Shown here in pieces: positions 53,770 through 61,992 of a stretch of 64,000 bases of DNA. Position 1 is the first letter of the stretch. Every line of letters starts with the position of its first letter. Under the pieces are notes generated by a model. The model did no database searches, was not told the DNA's origin, and saw only the letters and a program-made list of their open reading frames with translations. Source of the stretch: Dyella_B sp035690825 (GTDB lineage Bacteria > Pseudomonadota > Gammaproteobacteria > Xanthomonadales > Rhodanobacteraceae); the NCBI RefSeq assembly GCF_051954575.1, contig NZ_JBQCHP010000085.1, positions 1 through 64,000 on the forward strand, given 5' to 3'. Position numbers and translations under genes: made by a program.

Positions 53770-53833
53770 CGCTCAACCTGCTGTACCCCAATCCCGAGCG
53801 CGATGGGCAACGCAAAGTGCTGCCCAACCGATG
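53770..53833 (+). repeat. Scar of the effector gene 3' end, between immunity copies 2 and 3
   Basis: CGCTCAACCTGCTGTACCCC onward aligns with effector bases 52287-52353, with 3 bases missing relative to it. It ends at the ATG of copy 3 exactly as the effector tail ends at the ATG of copy 1 (CCCAACCGATGAA). Confidence 0.85.
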
Positions 53834-54502
53834 AAACGCGCCATGAAGCCCCTCGTTTGCCTGGCGACCGCTCTGCTTGCCAGCTGCGCGGCGCCGGGCA
53901 GCCCGCGCACCGGCCTGCCTTATGACGCCTGGCGGCTGGGTTTTCTGGCGCCCTCGTATATGGAGGTATGGCTGGAAACCGCCGATGTCGAAGACGTGCA
54001 TGGGCGCATTTTCCCTGGCGCCATGTCCGGCACCGTCGCCATCAACTACAGCGGCGATCCCGCCGGCTGGTCCCAGCCGGTGGGTTGGGGAAAAGGCCGC
54101 GATATAACAGGTGCCGCTTTACCTCAGCGGATATACGTCCGCTGGCAATCGCTGGCCGAACCGCAGACCTATCGCGCCGTACTGGACATTCCCGCATCGG
54201 CACGCCAGCGGATGCGCGAAAAGGCTCCGTCGATGCGTCCGCCCATCAAGTACGAATATCAGGAAGCGCTGGCGATCGGCTTGGCGCCGGGCGGCTGGAT
54301 CAGGGCGTGGGTGATGAGCCCAAGCAGCACGCCGGTGGAAATCCTGTGCCAGAAAGCCGAGATCGAGCCGAAGGGCCCGGATCAAGGTAAATACGAAGGA
54401 CGGTACGTAACGCTTGGCCCAGAGTCGAAGGAATATCTGCGGCTTCATCCGATTCCCTACGATTCCTGGAAATGCCCCGCTGCAACCGAGTCAGTCCAAT
54501 GA
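53831..54502 (+). CDS. DUF2931-like lipoprotein, putative immunity protein, copy 3
   Basis: 223 residues, lipobox LLASC. Nearly identical to copy 1 from the first residue through PVEILCQKAEIEPKGPD, differing at scattered positions such as HGR for QGR and PAG for PTG. After GPD it switches to the copy 2 type tail (QGKYEGRYVTLGPESKEYLR). This mosaic structure points to recombination among the repeats. The start at 53831 corresponds to the copy 1 start; the open frame upstream covers only the scar and the end of copy 2. Confidence 0.85.
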   Translation: MKRAMKPLVCLATALLASCAAPGSPRTGLPYDAWRLGFLAPSYMEVWLETADVEDVHGRIFPGAMSGTVAINYSGDPAGWSQPVGWGKGRDITGAALPQRIYVRWQSLAEPQTYRAVLDIPASARQRMREKAPSMRPPIKYEYQEALAIGLAPGGWIRAWVMSPSSTPVEILCQKAEIEPKGPDQGKYEGRYVTLGPESKEYLRLHPIPYDSWKCPAATESVQ

Positions 54503-54509
54503 GCGGACG

Positions 54510-54576
54510 CGCTCGACCTGCTGTATCCCAATCGTCCCGAGCGCGACGGGCAACGCAAAGTGCTGCCCAACACGTG
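54510..54576 (+). repeat. Scar of the effector gene 3' end, between immunity copies 3 and 4
   Basis: CGCTCGACCTGCTGTATCCC onward aligns with effector bases 52287-52353 and is the best preserved of the three scars. It ends at the GTG start of truncated copy 4, in a CCCAACACGTGAG context like that of copy 2. Confidence 0.85.
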
Positions 54577-54759
54577 AGATACCTCACGTACGGCCTTGTT
54601 CTGCTGCTCACTGGCTGCGCGCTGGCGGGCGCAACGCCAACGCGGCTTCCTTACGATTCGTGGTATCTGGGCTTTCGCGCCCCGCGCTACATGGAGGTAT
54701 GGCTGGAAACCGCCGACGTGGAGGATGTGCGCGGTTGGATTCTCGCGCCAGCTCAATGA
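54574..54759 (+). pseudogene. Truncated fourth DUF2931-like immunity gene
   Basis: 61 residues from a GTG start with lipobox LLTGC, then RLPYDSWYLGFRAPRYMEVW as in copy 2. Similarity to copy 2 continues through VEDVRG and stops at about base 54735; the last residues (WILAPAQ) and stop lie in unrelated sequence. The final bases overlap the stop of the convergent MFS gene at 54753. The missing three quarters show a deletion or recombination that fused the array to the MFS locus. Not functional as an immunity protein. Confidence 0.85.
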
Positions 54760-56219
54760 TTGATCCGCTCCAGCGCAACGCCTTTCGTGGAAGGCCCGAA
54801 CACGCCGATGACGGTAATACCCACCACCATCGCAATGGCCACGAACGTGGCTACCGCAAGCGCACCACCAAGATTGAGGAAATACCCGATCGCAAGCCCC
54901 GCAAACGCGGCGGCGAAGCGGCTCCATGAATAGACGAAGCCGACGGCGCGGGCGCGAATGCGCGTGGGATACAGCTCCGCCTGATAGTTGTGATAAGCGT
55001 AGGACATGATGTTGGCGGCCAGCGTGAACACCACGCCCAGCGAAATCAGCAGTACCGGTGAATTGGCATGCGCGAAGCCGAGCATCGCCACGCCCATCAC
55101 GGTCAGGCCAAGAATGATCTGCGTTTTCCGCTCCAGGTGATCGGCGAACCAAGTGCCGAGCAGCGGGCCGAACGGATTGGCGATGGCGATGATGAAGGAG
55201 TACTGCAGGCTGTGCGTGATGTTGATGCCGCGCGCGATCAGCAGCGTCGGCACCCACGCCGCAAAACCGTAGAAACCGATCACCTGCGCCATGTTGAACA
55301 CCGACAGCATCAGCGTGCGGCGCCAGTAGTGCGTCGAGAAGATTTCACCGAAGCGGCCCGGTATTTCTTCCTCCGGCGTTTCCAGGTGCGGCGCCGGCAG
55401 CGGCTTGCGGGTATCTTTTGCGACGCGGCGCTCCAGATCGGTAGTGATCGTATCGGCCTCGGCGATGCGGCCGTGCAGGACCAGCCAGCGCGGACTTTCC
55501 GGTATCCGTTGAATGAGGAACCACGCCACCGTGGCGCCGGCCGAGCCGATCAGGACTACCCAGCGCCAGCCATCCAGCCCGAACGGCGCGGTGGGCACCA
55601 GCAGCCAGGCGAACAAAGCCACCACCGGCACGATGCCCAACGATACGAACTGGTTGAGCGAAAACGCGCGCCCGCGCAACGCCAACGGGGTGAGCTCGGA
55701 AATATAGGTATCGATGGTAACCAGCTGCACGCCGAAACCCACCCCGGCAATGAAGCGCCACAGGTTGAGCAGCTCGCCGGTGTGCTGAAAGGCCATCACG
55801 GTGGTGCTGCACACGTACCACACCAGTGACCAGGTAAATACCGGCCGCCGGCCAAATCGATCGGCCAGATGGCTGAAAAACGCCACGCCCACCCACAGGC
55901 CCGCGAAGGTGCAGAAGATGAAGGTGCCGACGCCCGCCACCTTGATGCCGGCCAGGCTGGCGAAGAAGCCGAGCGAGTCGGCCGAAAACAAGCCGGACTT
56001 GGCCATGCCCGGTGCGACGTAGCCGGTAAAGAACAGGTCGTAGTACTCGAACAAGCCGCCCAGGGAAATCAGCGCGATGATTTTCCACAACGTGGCCGAC
56101 GCCGGCAGTCGATCGAGGCGGGCGGCGATCGTGGCCTGTGCGTCCGGCAGGGCGACCGGTTCCTTCTCCGCGACAGGAGCGGGATCGGGTGAAGGGGGTG
56201 TACCTGCCGATAACTTCAT
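54753..56219 (-). CDS. MFS transporter (metabolite:H+ symporter / sugar-porter-like)
   Basis: 488 residues with twelve predicted helices. Features: LISLGGLFEYYDLFFTGYVAPG in helix 1, LADRFGRRPVFTWSLVWYV (the loop 2-3 D-R-x-G-R-R motif), LTPLALRGRAFSLNQF, RIPESPRWLVLHGRIAEAD (P-E-S-P-R-W-L sugar-porter motif), a cytoplasmic loop with HLETPEEEIPGRFGE, and LYPTRIRARAVGFVYSWSRF. The substrate is likely a small organic acid or aromatic compound, but this is not settled. The ATG at 56219 has GAGG 6 bases upstream. It is divergent from a two-component system, which may control it. The gene end is intact despite the junction with the immunity array. Confidence 0.88.
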   Translation of the reverse strand: MKLSAGTPPSPDPAPVAEKEPVALPDAQATIAARLDRLPASATLWKIIALISLGGLFEYYDLFFTGYVAPGMAKSGLFSADSLGFFASLAGIKVAGVGTFIFCTFAGLWVGVAFFSHLADRFGRRPVFTWSLVWYVCSTTVMAFQHTGELLNLWRFIAGVGFGVQLVTIDTYISELTPLALRGRAFSLNQFVSLGIVPVVALFAWLLVPTAPFGLDGWRWVVLIGSAGATVAWFLIQRIPESPRWLVLHGRIAEADTITTDLERRVAKDTRKPLPAPHLETPEEEIPGRFGEIFSTHYWRRTLMLSVFNMAQVIGFYGFAAWVPTLLIARGINITHSLQYSFIIAIANPFGPLLGTWFADHLERKTQIILGLTVMGVAMLGFAHANSPVLLISLGVVFTLAANIMSYAYHNYQAELYPTRIRARAVGFVYSWSRFAAAFAGLAIGYFLNLGGALAVATFVAIAMVVGITVIGVFGPSTKGVALERINH

Positions 56220-56491
56220 GAGGGCCTCGATGCGCGAGTGTGAGATGTGACTGTGCATTAAAAAACATTCCGGGTGGGCGTTGAATTTCAGCACGATCGA
56301 AAAGTGAAAGTTTGCCGGGACAATGGATGCACTGCTGCACGATGTCATGACCATAGAGCCGTTTCCTGTCGCGCTCATGAAAGCATCCTTAAAAAAATTT
56401 CAGATAAGCGCTGCGAGCTTGTGCGGCGCGTCAAGCAAGTGCAGGCATTCGGCGTAGACTCGAAAACGTCCGGGGAGGGCGAGTTTCGTCA

Positions 56492-57148
56492 ATGAAAGTC
56501 TTGATCGTCGAGGACCAGTACAAGCTGGGCCAATTCCTGAAACGTGGTTTCAGCGAGCGTTCCTATACCGCGGAATGGGCACAGAGCTGCAAGGCAGCGC
56601 GCGATACGCTGGCCGAAGACAACTTCGACGTGATCATTCTCGATTTGGGCCTGCCCGATGGGGATGGGTTGGATCTGTTATGCGAGTGGCGCCGCTGCGG
56701 TTTCAACGAACCGGTGTTGATCCTGAGTGCGCGCGACACAGTGGACGATCGCATCGCCGGATTGAATCTCGGCGCCGACGACTATCTGCCCAAGCCCTTC
56801 AGCTTCGAAGAACTGCTCGCCCATGTGCGCTCGCTGATGCGCCGGCAATCGGCAGTCAAGAACACCGTGCTCGAGCATAAATCCATCAAGCTCGACCTGC
56901 TGAGCCGCACTGTGCGCTTGCGCGGCCAGCCGGTGGAGCTCACCAGCCGCGAATTCGCGCTGCTGGAAATATTCATGCAGAACGCCGGACGCACCCTGAC
57001 GCGCTCCTACATTTCCGAGCGCATATGGCCCGGTCTGGTGGAAGACAATCTGCTGGACGTCTACATGAGCCGGCTGCGCGCCAAGCTCGAAGATGACGCC
57101 ACGCCCATGTTCAAGACACTGCGCGGGATAGGCTACCAGCTGGTATGA
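56492..57148 (+). CDS. OmpR/PhoB-family response regulator
   Basis: 218 residues. The receiver domain has the acidic pair in LIVEDQYKLGQFL, phospho-acceptor Asp51 in VIILDLGLPDGDG, conserved Ser/Thr in VLILSARDTVDDR, and Lys in DDYLPKPFSFEELLAHV. The C-terminal winged helix is typical: LTSREFALLEIFMQNAGRTLTRSYISERIW and VYMSRLRAKLED...TLRGIGYQLV. It binds DNA when phosphorylated by the kinase that overlaps it by 4 bp (ATGA). GGAGG is 14 to 10 bases before the ATG. Divergent from the MFS gene with 272 bp between, so both may be its targets. Confidence 0.95.
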   Translation: MKVLIVEDQYKLGQFLKRGFSERSYTAEWAQSCKAARDTLAEDNFDVIILDLGLPDGDGLDLLCEWRRCGFNEPVLILSARDTVDDRIAGLNLGADDYLPKPFSFEELLAHVRSLMRRQSAVKNTVLEHKSIKLDLLSRTVRLRGQPVELTSREFALLEIFMQNAGRTLTRSYISERIWPGLVEDNLLDVYMSRLRAKLEDDATPMFKTLRGIGYQLV

Positions 57149-58554
57149 AGTCGCTGCGGGCACGCATCAGCCTGTGGTACGCCATGAGTGCCACGATCAC
57201 GCTGGTGGTGCTGTTCGTGGTCGGCTACCTGCTGCTGGAAAATTATATTCAGCGCGACCTGGACCTGCTCAACAAGACCGAATTCGAGCAGATTCGTGCG
57301 CGCCTTGGCACCGACTACAGCGCGCTCACCCCGCAGATCGTGGACCAGCGCATCCGCGAAACCACCAACTACGCTTCGGTGCTGTTCTACATCAACATCG
57401 ACCAGCCGCCGCACGACATTCTGTTCTATTCCAACAACCTCGATGGCAAACCGATTCCCGACGTACCGGGCCAGCACGTCTACTACACCTCCGTAGCGGG
57501 CGTGGGCGAATTGCGCGTGGGCGAATTCATCATGCCGCCGTTCGACGTCACCATCGGTACGCCCACCCGGCAAATGCGGCAGAGCCTGGCGGCCTATGTC
57601 GAAGTGTGCGTTGCGCTGGTGGTGATCATGCTGCTGGCCAGCGGGCTGATCGGCATCGGCACCAGCCGCATGATCCTGCGTCCGGTAAGGTTGATCGGCG
57701 AAACCGCCAACCGGATCGGTTCGGACAACCTCGCCGAACGCATCGCCGTACCGCCCAGCGGCAACGACGAATTGTTCGACCTGGTGCGCTTGCTCAACCA
57801 GATGTTCGATCGCCTGGAAGCATCGTTCAAGCAGAGCCGCCAGTTCGCCGAAGAGGTATCGCACGAGCTGAAGACACCGCTATCGCTGGTGCGCCTGCAT
57901 GCCGAGCGGCTGCTGGTGGAAGGCAGGCTGGAGCGACGCCATGAAGATGCCGTGCTGGTGCAGCTCGACGAACTGGCGCGCATCAACCAACTGGTCGACG
58001 AGCTACTGTTCATCTCGCGCGCCGAGGTCAACGGCGTCAAGCTCAATCTGGTCCAGCAGCGCCCGGCGTGCTTCCTGCACAGCATCGAGCCGGATTTACG
58101 CGCATTGGTCGAGCATCGCGGCCGGCGGCTGTGTTGTGCGCACGCGGGCGATGGCCTGGTGGCGATGGAAGAGAAATGGCTGCGCCAGGTGATCTTCAAT
58201 CTGCTCACCAACGCCTTGCGCGTGTCACCGCCGAATGGATTGATCGCCTTGAAATCCATCATTGCCGAGGGAAGCTGGTGCGTCAGCCTGGAAGACGAAG
58301 GCCCCGGCTTGACGGAAGAACAATGCGAGCGCGTCTTCGATCGCTTCGTGCGCTTCAACGTACCTACCGGGGAAGATCACGGCAGCGGCCTGGGCCTCAC
58401 CATCTGCCGCAGCATCATCGGGCTGCATGGCGGACGCATCCAGGCGCAGCCGCGCAAGGACGGGTCGGGCTTGAGGGTGAGTTTCGAGCTTCCGGTTCTA
58501 TCATCGGCCACCGAGGCATTGCGCACGGTGGTGCCGGCGCTGATGAAGGCTTGA
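57145..58554 (+). CDS. Sensor histidine kinase
   Basis: 469 residues. Two membrane helices (about 14-34, ITLVVLFVVGYLLLENY, and about 154-176, VCVALVVIMLLASGLIGIG) bracket a periplasmic sensor domain of about 120 residues. HAMP follows, then HisKA with His240 in VSHELKTPLSLVRLHAERL, and HATPase boxes N (VIFNLLTNALRVSPP), G1 (LEDEGPGLTEEQ), F and G2 (DHGSGLGLTICRSIIGLHGG). It forms a two-component system with the preceding regulator. The sensed signal is unknown; proximity to the MFS transporter and the TonB receptor suggests a nutrient. Confidence 0.94.
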   Translation: MKSLRARISLWYAMSATITLVVLFVVGYLLLENYIQRDLDLLNKTEFEQIRARLGTDYSALTPQIVDQRIRETTNYASVLFYINIDQPPHDILFYSNNLDGKPIPDVPGQHVYYTSVAGVGELRVGEFIMPPFDVTIGTPTRQMRQSLAAYVEVCVALVVIMLLASGLIGIGTSRMILRPVRLIGETANRIGSDNLAERIAVPPSGNDELFDLVRLLNQMFDRLEASFKQSRQFAEEVSHELKTPLSLVRLHAERLLVEGRLERRHEDAVLVQLDELARINQLVDELLFISRAEVNGVKLNLVQQRPACFLHSIEPDLRALVEHRGRRLCCAHAGDGLVAMEEKWLRQVIFNLLTNALRVSPPNGLIALKSIIAEGSWCVSLEDEGPGLTEEQCERVFDRFVRFNVPTGEDHGSGLGLTICRSIIGLHGGRIQAQPRKDGSGLRVSFELPVLSSATEALRTVVPALMKA

Positions 58555-58566
58555 AGTGGAATCGGA

Positions 58567-58640
58567 CACGTAGGCTGGGATGCAATCCCAGCATCGCCAT
58601 GCATGAGAACGCTGGGATTGCATCCCAGCCTGCATACGTG
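58567..58640. repeat. Dispersed palindromic repeat, diverged copy 3
   Basis: CACGTAGGCTGGGATGCAAT and on to 58592 pairs with 58611-58640, except for a 3-base insert (GCA) in the right arm. The internal hairpin CTGGGATGCAATCCCAG replaces TTGGGGTGCAAACCCCAA of the other copies by compensating changes, showing that the palindrome is under selection or repeatedly copied. Confidence 0.82.
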
Positions 58641-58892
58641 ACGATGCGAAAAAAGGGGCGAGAGACGGGCGATCCACGCAGGGGTTCCTGGGGTGGTACG
58701 TGAATCGCCCGCCTCGTCGCGGTCAAACTTCGGAGCCTGTCGGACTTTGGATGGCCGGGCTGCAAATCCACCTACGCGGCCCATATTTCCGTCGATTCTT
58801 GGCCCATAGAACCACTATGGGCCGGCGAATCGCCGAAAATCTGTCCTCGCGTAGTCGGATTTTCGCCTCGACCTCCAAAGCCCGAAAGTCTC
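58641..58892. other. Noncoding region with hairpins after the receptor gene
   Basis: No gene seen. A perfect hairpin GGCCCATAG-AACCA-CTATGGGCC spans 58801-58823, and CGAAAATC (58836) pairs with GATTTTCG (58858). These lie downstream of the minus-strand TonB receptor and may stop its transcription, although no T tract follows. Confidence 0.6.
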
Positions 58893-61853
58893 CTAGAACT
58901 TGATCGTTGCAGTGGCATAGATCAATCGACCGATCGGCGAATATGTCGCTACGTCGGCGTTGTTATCGGTAAATGCTTGCGGTGAAAGCGGTGGCATGCG
59001 GTTGGCGATGTTGTTGACGCCCACGCCTACCGACCAGCCCTTGACGATGCCTTTCGAATCCAGATCCACGCCGTAGCCCACGCGCAGATCCCACGTCATG
59101 TAGCTGCTCACCGGAACGCGCTTGAGCGTGCTGCTTTCGGCAAAGACTACGCCGCCCGGGCCGATGTCGGTGACCGAGGACATGTAGTGATTGCCGATCG
59201 TGAAATCCCAGTGGCCATACTGCCAATCGGCGGTGGTGTAGAAGGCAAACCGCGGAATCGTGCCCTGTACGCCGGTGCCGTTGTTGGTGGCGAAGCCGGC
59301 GTAGTTGTAGAACTGCTGGCCGGGCAACGCCTGGAACTGGTACTTGAAGAACATGGCCCCGTTGGTGGAGAACGTGAACGTGCCGGCCTTGTCGCTGACG
59401 AAATAGTATTCCGCCGTCATGTTCGCCGAGCGTACATGCAGGCCGCCGAGATTGGTGAAGCGGTCAATCGCGTACAGGTTCAACGGATTGCCGCCGGAAC
59501 GCAGATAGGCCTCCACTTGTCCTGGCGCGGTGAACGGCGTTGCGCCCGGCTGTCCCGGGAAATTGCCCATGGCCAGGTTGGAAGAGAAGGCCGATGCCGA
59601 GCCAAGCTCGTTGACGCTCTGCAGAATGTTGGTAAATCCGATGCCGCCCGGATAGCCGCGCTGGTCCACCGAGGAATAATCGATCGAGGCCGTAAGGCCG
59701 GGCAGGGCTTGCGGGGTGAAGGTGATGCCTACCGAGCGGGTCACGGCCTTGCTCGGTTTCAGCTGCGGATTGTTGCCGTCTTCGCCGTTGAACTGCAGCC
59801 CCGGTATGCCGAACACCGATTGAATGACGCCGCTGCCCACCAGTCGCGTATCGGTCGGGCCGCTCAACGCGTACAAGGTTGGCGCGGTGAATGAGCGGGA
59901 GAACGATCCGCGCAAGGTGATCTGGTTGTCGATCGGCTGCCAGCGGAAGCCGAACTTGGGCACCAAGGAATTGCCCGCATCGCTGTAATGCTCGTAGCGT
60001 GCGGCGGCAATCAGGTCGAAGGCATGGAAGCCCGGTGCCGACCAGCTCGAGCTGGTGATCGGTACGCGTATTTCGCTATAGGCGCTATCGACGTTGCGTC
60101 CTCGGGAGAAAGGATCGGCCGAGGTGCCGCCGATCCAGTTGTGCGCGGTGGGGCCCGTGTTTCTGCCGTTGATGTCGGTATAGGCGGAGAGCGATTCGCG
60201 CCGAGCCTCCACGCCGAAGGCGAAGCCGATCGAGCCGGCCGGCAGCTTGAACAGCTTGCCGACCACCTTGGCATCGAACGCATCCAGGCTGCTCTTGGCG
60301 TGAATCACTTCCGTGCCGTAGAGATTGGCAAGCATGGCCGGTGTGATGCCCGACGTCACCGCCAGCGGGTTGAGCGCCGGCTGGATGACGAACGGGCCGG
60401 TGCTGGAGAAGTCGGTTTGTACGCGGCTGTAGGCGCCACCGGCGACGGGATTGCCCTGTGCGTCATAGCCGCCTGCGACCGCACGCGCCACGTTGGGCGC
60501 GTAAATGACGTTGAACTGGTCCTGTTCTAGCTTGCTTTCGCTGTGGTCGATCGTCGCTTCCCAGTTCCAGTCGTGGGTGATGTCGCCACGCAAACCGGCG
60601 ACCACCCGGAAGCCTTCCGCACTGTTGGTGAACCGCTGCGGATTGGGCAGGTAGCCGAACGCGATATTGTTGAACTTCGTCGTCAGTGGGTTATAAGGTG
60701 CGCCGGCCGGTAGCGATACGGTGGTGCGGATCGGCAGCCACTGGGTGGAACTCTTGGTGCGCGAATACAGAATGTTGCCGAAAGCAGTGAGCTTGTTGTT
60801 GTCCAGCAGATCGGCGGAAAGATTTGCGCTCAAACCCTTTTGGTCCTGCCGTTCCAGCAAGGTCTGGTAGGGCGATACGTCAAAGCCGTTGGCCACGGCG
60901 GTAGGTGTGGTCGCCAGATATGTACCGTTGGCGATCAGGCTGTTGACACTGGTGGCGGTCGCCTGCGTGCCGGTGGGATTGTTTTGCGCAGGGGAACTGA
61001 GGCCTGGAGCGAGAATGGCGCCGGGGAATTTGCCGTTCGCACCCACGGTTCCTGGTATGTTGGAAATGCGGCCGTAGAGCGGGCTAGTGAAACTGCGGGC
61101 ATCCTGGGCAAGCGGCGATGTCCTCGATTCGCTGCCGGTGACTGTGATGTGCACGCCGTGCAGCGTGGTGCCCGCCACGAAATACCCGGATTTTTCGCGG
61201 TAGTTGCCGCTGGCGGCGCCGTATCGCACGCCCACTTCGGCGCCCTGGTAATCCTTCTTCAGGATGATGTTCACCACGCCACCGATCGCGTCGGAGCCAT
61301 AGATGGCCGACGCGCCATCGGTCAGTACTTCGATGTGGTCGATGGCCGAGATCGGGATCTGGTTGACGTCGACGAAGTTCTTGCCGCCGATGCCATTGAT
61401 GCCGCTGGTCGCCACGCGGTGGCCGTCCACCAGCACCAGGGTGTCGAGATTGCGCAGTTGCAATTGGGATCCGCCGGCCGTGTTCTGATTATTGTTGTTC
61501 GCGTTGCTGGTGCCGGTGTTGCTGCGGCCTGCAAACGAAGGGACAACCTTGCGCAGCAGATCGAGCACGTTGGAATTGACGCCGCTTGCCTTGAGCGAAT
61601 CGCTGTCGACGGTGACGACGGGAACCACGACTTCATCCGGAGACACCGGCAAGTTGGAGCCGGTGACCACTACCGCCTGCAGAGTGGTGGGCTTTTGCTG
61701 CGAGCCGGACTGTTCCGTCGGGCTGGTGGAACCTGCAGAAGCACCCGGGTTTTGCTGCGGGGCATCGTCTGCGTACAGGGTGGTGGTTGCGCATGTCGCG
61801 CCCATGGCGATCAACAATGCGCCAAACAATGGCTTTACGGTCAAGCTATGCAT
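58893..61853 (-). CDS. TonB-dependent outer-membrane receptor
   Basis: 986 residues. A signal peptide (FGALLIAMGATCATTTLYA) precedes a Gln/Ser-rich linker (DDAPQQNPGASAGSTSPTEQ). The plug has the TonB box-like LQAVVVTGSNLPVS, LDLLRKVVPSF, and IDHIEVLTDGASAIYGSDAIGGVVNIILKKDYQG. The barrel ends in the terminal Phe of IYATATIKF. It imports an unknown ligand; the plug pattern is close to the many xanthomonad receptors for plant-derived carbohydrates or oligopeptides. It lies 140 bp downstream of the propeller-protein gene on the same strand and may be cotranscribed with it. Confidence 0.92.
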   Translation of the reverse strand: MHSLTVKPLFGALLIAMGATCATTTLYADDAPQQNPGASAGSTSPTEQSGSQQKPTTLQAVVVTGSNLPVSPDEVVVPVVTVDSDSLKASGVNSNVLDLLRKVVPSFAGRSNTGTSNANNNNQNTAGGSQLQLRNLDTLVLVDGHRVATSGINGIGGKNFVDVNQIPISAIDHIEVLTDGASAIYGSDAIGGVVNIILKKDYQGAEVGVRYGAASGNYREKSGYFVAGTTLHGVHITVTGSESRTSPLAQDARSFTSPLYGRISNIPGTVGANGKFPGAILAPGLSSPAQNNPTGTQATATSVNSLIANGTYLATTPTAVANGFDVSPYQTLLERQDQKGLSANLSADLLDNNKLTAFGNILYSRTKSSTQWLPIRTTVSLPAGAPYNPLTTKFNNIAFGYLPNPQRFTNSAEGFRVVAGLRGDITHDWNWEATIDHSESKLEQDQFNVIYAPNVARAVAGGYDAQGNPVAGGAYSRVQTDFSSTGPFVIQPALNPLAVTSGITPAMLANLYGTEVIHAKSSLDAFDAKVVGKLFKLPAGSIGFAFGVEARRESLSAYTDINGRNTGPTAHNWIGGTSADPFSRGRNVDSAYSEIRVPITSSSWSAPGFHAFDLIAAARYEHYSDAGNSLVPKFGFRWQPIDNQITLRGSFSRSFTAPTLYALSGPTDTRLVGSGVIQSVFGIPGLQFNGEDGNNPQLKPSKAVTRSVGITFTPQALPGLTASIDYSSVDQRGYPGGIGFTNILQSVNELGSASAFSSNLAMGNFPGQPGATPFTAPGQVEAYLRSGGNPLNLYAIDRFTNLGGLHVRSANMTAEYYFVSDKAGTFTFSTNGAMFFKYQFQALPGQQFYNYAGFATNNGTGVQGTIPRFAFYTTADWQYGHWDFTIGNHYMSSVTDIGPGGVVFAESSTLKRVPVSSYMTWDLRVGYGVDLDSKGIVKGWSVGVGVNNIANRMPPLSPQAFTDNNADVATYSPIGRLIYATATIKF

Positions 61854-61992
61854 AACGTCTATCCCTCCCCGGATGACACGTTAGCTACTGGTTCAATCGG
61901 CGGCCATGCAGTCCTGCGTTGATTCGAGTGAGATGCACGGCCGCCGGCCGCAGTTCATGAAATGTCGTACGTGTGTGTTGCCCGCTGCAGCC

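Noticed and set aside
52287..54576. CRISPR-like array (regular repeats with about 740-bp period)
   Set aside because: The units are gene-sized coding repeats with effector-tail scars, far too long for CRISPR.
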